This document shows, piece by piece, positions 18,495 through 20,406 of a stretch of DNA of 20,406 bases. A program made the position numbers and the translations under genes. A model generated the notes under the pieces. It made no database searches. It had not been told where the DNA came from and saw only the letters and a list, made by a program, of their open reading frames with translations. This DNA comes from Apostichopus californicus. Lineage: Eukaryota; Echinodermata; Holothuroidea; Aspidochirotida; Stichopodidae. The DNA is taken from contig JAIPMN010003592.1 in assembly GCA_020650975.1 (NCBI GenBank), forward strand, positions 1 through 20,406, given 5' to 3'. Positions within the stretch are counted from its first letter, which is position 1, and every line of letters begins with the position of its first letter.

Positions 18495-18990
18495 GAAGAT
18501 TAATTGCTTGCTACTGCCTGCATCCCTACAGCTACCAAAAGCTTGTGTAATTCGAACAGAAGAAACAACTTTGCAAAAGGAAAAAAAAAAGAAAGAGAAA
18601 AAAGACACAAGGTTGGGAAAATCTCGGGGATCTGCCAAGCCATTGGCTTCTATCCTGTCATTACGTCTCAGGACCCCTAAGGGTATCGCAACAGACTTGC
18701 CATTTATTACATGCGTCTCGTAATTGCTCCGTAGAGTGAAGCTACCGTGGTTGAAATGAAATGACTTGAGAGAGAGTGAGTGAGGGAACAAGACAAAAAA
18801 ATCCTGAAGGAAGAAGAGTTTAAAAAAAAGAAAAAAGAAAGAAACGGAAAAGAGACAGAGAGACAGAAAAAGAAATGTAGGAAGTAACAGAGGGAACCTT
18901 ACTGGGAGAGAACATCAACAAACTCTATATACAAATAAGAAGAGTACAGGGAGGCAATGACCTCAAGTTCAAGAATGGGGTTAATGTATG
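18495..18990 (+). repeat. Purine-rich, strand-asymmetric region
   Basis: After a mixed stretch, purine runs dominate the plus strand: 18579-18610 (A/G only except few bases) and especially about 18765-18900 with GAGAGAGAGTGAGTGAGGG, AAAAGAAAAAAGAAAG and AGAGACAGAGAGACAG words. Such homopurine tracts can form triplex DNA. If the upstream promoter is real they lie in the first intron. The minus-strand frame across 18405-18791 has no ATG and encodes poly-Phe from the same tract, so it is not a gene. Confidence 0.55.
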
Positions 18991-19080
18991 CAAGGTGATT
19001 CATGAGGGAACAGTGGCTGATTGGCTATGGCTCACTGCTCCTCTTTATGAATATTCATAAGCCATGGTAGTATGATGATG
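18991..19080. other. Palindrome-centred block, possible regulatory element
   Basis: TTATGAATATTCATAA at 19045-19060 is a perfect 16-bp palindrome. It is flanked by ATGGCT (19027-19032) and AGCCAT (19060-19065), another inverted pair. A CCAAT-box core on the minus strand (GATTGGCT) lies at about 19018-19025. TATGAATATTCATA resembles a double homeodomain/POU-type site. Function is inferred only from structure. Confidence 0.4.
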
Positions 19081-19600
19081 AAAGAAAAGAGGGATGATAA
19101 TAATAGTTGTGTTCTATGAGAGGCATATTGTGATGGGAGATACGACGAAGGCTAGAGCATAATTAGGGTTTTTCGATCAGTAGGGACGAAACACAACACA
19201 AAGATTACACGCATGATTAAGGCCTAAGCTCCCCCGAGTCTCGAGGCGTGTAAGCCACGCTGATGACTCTATTTCCAGCTACCGATCAAAAGCCGCAAAT
19301 TGCATTATTTTTCTGACACTGAACGTGAATAAAGCGTAGAGAGAAAGAACAAGGACAGGGGAAGGGGAGGGAAGGCTCGGATAAAAACTAGCGGTTGTAC
19401 GAAAGGCAACAAACTTTGATGACTTCTGGCAGCAGTGTATATCATGTCTGAAGTCTCGTCTAATGAATGGTGCTCAAACCAACTACCTTATGCAATAAAT
19501 AATCTAACCCTGGCTCTCAGATCGTCATCTCGACGATGAAGAAGAAGATTGAGAAGGAGAAGAAGAAGGAGGAAAAATTGTGTCGTTTAAAAGCTGGCAA
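19081..19600. other. CpG-bearing islet with GAA tract; no gene proven
   Basis: CpG-rich mixed sequence at about 19140-19330 (for example CCCCCGAGTCTCGAGGCGTG at about 19232-19251) is followed by a (GAA)-like purine tract at 19538-19577. An ATG at 19536 opens a 28-codon Lys/Glu-rich frame created by that tract and ending in TGA at about 19621; this is most likely a microsatellite artefact. Confidence 0.35.
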
Positions 19601-20386
19601 ATATTTGGGAGCTATAGTCTGACAAAGGAATCTGGGAAAGGTCTCCTTGCGACGGGTGGGTGTAGAGTCTACGAGCATGGCAACTCCAAATGCCATAGCG
19701 TCTGGCTTGAGATCATTCAGCGATAGTGAAAATATTAAAGTTGTGTTTTAAGTTTGCAAAAATGTGTGTCTGGTGGTACCATACCCAAACAATAAAGAAT
19801 CAAGAACGCGTACCTGCTAAAGGTAAAATCTTTTAGTTTAATAAACTCCCTACCACGAATTATGGAATTTAGCATAAATATACAGACTTCCAAGGTTCAT
19901 CAACTGCAAAACTGAAACTAATTTCTGGGCTTAATTTGACCAAAGAGGAAACTCAAGATAATTTCTAGCATAATGATAACAATTATAATACACCATTCTG
20001 ATATAAGCGAAAAACAAACTTTTAAGTCTTGTGGAGCAATATTAATTAATTAAAGTAATTACAGAGAGATAACACTATAACCTTGAGAATAGATGAAGTC
20101 TCATATTAAGTAATACTTTTAAATCTAGATTACAGATTCTCAACTTCCTTAACTTGCAGAAAGGCAAGACTAATCCACAGAAAGGCAGAAGAAGGCTGAA
20201 AAGTACAATAACTGTATTATTAAGACAGATCAACATATTTCAAAAAGATTCATGGTTTAAAACTGTCATGTGTTCCATAAAATATTTTTTTAATTAAAAA
20301 ACAATAATTCCTACTTTCGATTCCTTTTTGAAGCATTGCAATTAATGAGGGACGACTGCTGGTGATATAATAACTGGTTACAGCCC
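19601..20386. other. AT-rich stretch, no gene recognised
   Basis: Low-CpG, AT-rich sequence with no strong repeats or exons; ATTAATTAATTAA-type words at about 20040-20053. Confidence 0.55.
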
Positions 20387-20406
20387 GGGGGGGGGGGGGG
20401 GGTTGG
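20387..20406 (+). repeat. G16 homopolymer at window end
   Basis: Sixteen consecutive G (20387-20402) followed by TTGG at the window edge, so the G-rich tract probably continues outside. It is the longest homopolymer in the window and a likely assembly-uncertain point. Confidence 0.85.

Noticed and set aside
18405..18791. 128-codon minus-strand frame, the longest in the window
   Set aside because: It starts with TTG and contains no in-frame ATG; a poly-Phe run comes from the purine tract on the other strand, and it overlaps the better-supported plus-strand donor.
19536..19621. Lys/Glu-rich 28-codon frame
   Set aside because: Created by a (GAA)-like microsatellite; no other evidence of coding.

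Overview
This window looks like non-coding or gene-poor DNA from an animal nuclear genome. It is AT-rich, dense in microsatellites, homopolymer G/C runs and poly-A/poly-T tracts. It contains a tRNA-derived SINE with internal RNA polymerase III promoter boxes, and it has no long open reading frame and no bacterial-style operon. The mosaic of CpG-poor stretches (for example no CpG at all from 12481 to 12840) and CpG-rich islets, the long G runs, and a TAGGCCTA-type motif near 13958 fit a marine invertebrate, possibly an echinoderm such as a sea cucumber or sea urchin. That assignment is inference from general texture, not from a diagnostic gene.

Layout. 1-62: AT microsatellite ending in a perfect 24-bp palindrome. 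438-822: the best-supported element, a minus-strand SINE with a class II (Ser/Leu-like) tRNA head, a body, a tandemly doubled ~80-bp 3' segment and an (ATT)n-like tail. 823-8200: mostly unremarkable AT-rich DNA, with CpG-bearing islets at about 1931-2580, 3960-4440 and 5380-5870 and a 12-bp-stem hairpin at 3107-3136. 8205-8275: a degraded tRNA-like sequence. 9242-9671: a five-copy minisatellite with an 86-91 bp unit, followed by a G-rich tract. 10541-11110: an islet with GA/CT tracts. 14541-14912: a CpG-rich 123-codon ATG-initiated frame, the best coding candidate but unrecognised. 16013-16600 (minus strand) and 18287-18494 (plus strand): two promoter-like regions pointing away from each other, each with a TATA-like box about 30 bp from an initiator-like motif; the plus-strand one is followed by a strong splice-donor match. 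18765-18960: a strongly purine-biased tract. The window ends in a run of 16 G.

No gene product can be named. The CpG-rich islets could be first exons, promoters or conserved enhancers of one or more intron-rich genes extending beyond the window, but nothing here proves transcription. No CRISPR array, rRNA, intact tRNA gene, transposase, reverse transcriptase or virus-like coding sequence was recognised. I found no convincing undescribed multi-gene system; the points worth following up are the SINE architecture, the minisatellite, the palindromes, the paired promoter candidates and the 123-codon frame.
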